Shown here piece by piece: positions 63,346 to 64,000 of a stretch of DNA of 64,000 nt. The position numbers were made by a program, and so were the translations under genes. The notes beneath the pieces are model-generated. The model made no database searches. It was not told the origin of the DNA and saw nothing but the letters and a program-made list of their open reading frames with translations. The stretch's first letter is position 1. Each line of letters opens with the position of its first letter. The DNA comes from Ascarosepion bandense (taxonomy: Eukaryota > Mollusca > Cephalopoda > Sepiida > Sepiidae), in assembly GCA_037127315.1 (NCBI GenBank), contig JBBBDQ010001122.1, positions 4,468,501 through 4,532,500 on the forward strand, read 5' to 3'.

Positions 63346-64000
63346 TTTCAAAGACACTTAAGCTCTGCGTTAAAGACGAGATTTTTAATTCTTAGATCAT
63401 GTAGCAATGCGATAATCTCACACATACGTCTGAAACTGCATGACCTAATTTCTACCATGTTGTTTAGATTTAAACGAAATCTCTATTCGCAAGTCGCTGT
63501 GACCGTTTCGAAGTAATTAAAATATCAACTGAATAAATGCTGAATTTAAGTACTTGAATTTATTTATTTATTTGTACTTAAAATGTCTCAGGAGATTTCG
63601 AAAATTTATGAAAACACATTTTTGCATGAGGGGGTGTATTCAAATATTGCTGAGTCGTTTGGATATTGGAAGAAATTCTGGTAAAGCAACAATGGCAAGC
63701 ATAAGAACAGATGTTATAGCCAGAAACAAAAAAAAAGATGCCAATCATTTATTGGTACCAGACGAAACCCGATTGATGGTATGCCGCCTTCATTATGGCT
63801 ACTGCAGTGGTTCTCAACTTTTCTTTACCCTAACTCATCATCTCTAAAAACCTTATCTCTACCAAGTGACATATAATAAGAATTTTAGAGATGATGAATG
63901 AGGGTAAAAAAAAAAGCGAGCTCGTATTCACGTGGAGATATTAACTTTTCTTAAGTCAAAACTGCATATATACAATAGTATTATTTAATTTGAGAATTTT
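63346..64000. other. Unassigned end with hAT-like terminus and small foldback
   Basis: A 97-residue plus frame (63554-63847) contains GRNSGKATMASIRTDVIARN, not assigned. cagtggttctcaacttttc at 63803 is typical of a hAT inverted repeat. 63821-63846 (tttaccctaactcatcatct) is inverted at 63882-63908, forming a 26-bp hairpin with mismatches. Confidence 0.5.

Noticed and set aside
61859..63516. Reading frames of 488-533 residues on both strands
   Set aside because: They consist only of the T/G minisatellite translated in each frame; no start region or domain is present.

Overview
The window looks like intergenic or deep intronic DNA of an invertebrate animal. It is AT-rich, full of long (TA)n, (CA)n and poly-T tracts, and built almost entirely from decayed transposable elements. 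Two LINE clades (a jockey-type reverse transcriptase and an RTE-like endonuclease/reverse transcriptase), mariner and hAT remnants, Penelope-like foldbacks and several tRNA- and 5S-rRNA-derived SINEs are recognisable. This mix fits a large lophotrochozoan genome; a cephalopod mollusc is my best guess, but no host gene is present to confirm it. No intact protein gene was found. The best host-gene candidate is one short signal-peptide-like first exon at 9651-9732 that ends in a consensus splice donor.

Layout. 0-4.4 kb: LINE reverse transcriptase fragment, a 225-bp satellite grown from LINE sequence, local duplications, and a 500-bp foldback with two hammerhead-like ribozymes. 6.1-7.8 kb: a tRNA-related SINE ending in a hammerhead ribozyme, then a LINE 3' end. 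9.6 kb: candidate exon. 10.7-23 kb: dense SINEs, 5S-tRNA composite SINEs and further foldbacks. 23.4-24.05 kb: a 24-bp minisatellite. 24-37 kb: two mariner regions (one inside an 860-bp palindrome), a 19-bp minisatellite, and the families called P, Q and T here. 38.7 kb: a perfect 48-bp hairpin. 40.1 kb: another hammerhead-like motif. 41.6-51 kb: LINE and RTE fragments. 52.8 kb: third copy of the ribozyme SINE. 53.1-55.3 kb: very AT-rich sequence with nothing recognisable. 56.9-59.4 kb: a repeated ~175-bp module and a well preserved 5S-like sequence. 61.9-63.3 kb: a 1.4-kb T/G-rich minisatellite that gives false 500-residue reading frames.

The most interesting theme is self-cleaving RNA. At least three unrelated repeat types carry the hammerhead core (CUGANGA, hairpin II, GAAA, hairpin III, UH) with pairing stems. 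One lies at the 3' end of a SINE with tRNA-like promoter boxes and is present in three copies. A second theme is SINE modularity: the same tRNA-related body occurs with or without a 5S rRNA head, and an otherwise different element (family P) shares a 3' tail with the 5S elements. Family letters (A, B, D, P, Q, T, S) are labels for this window only.
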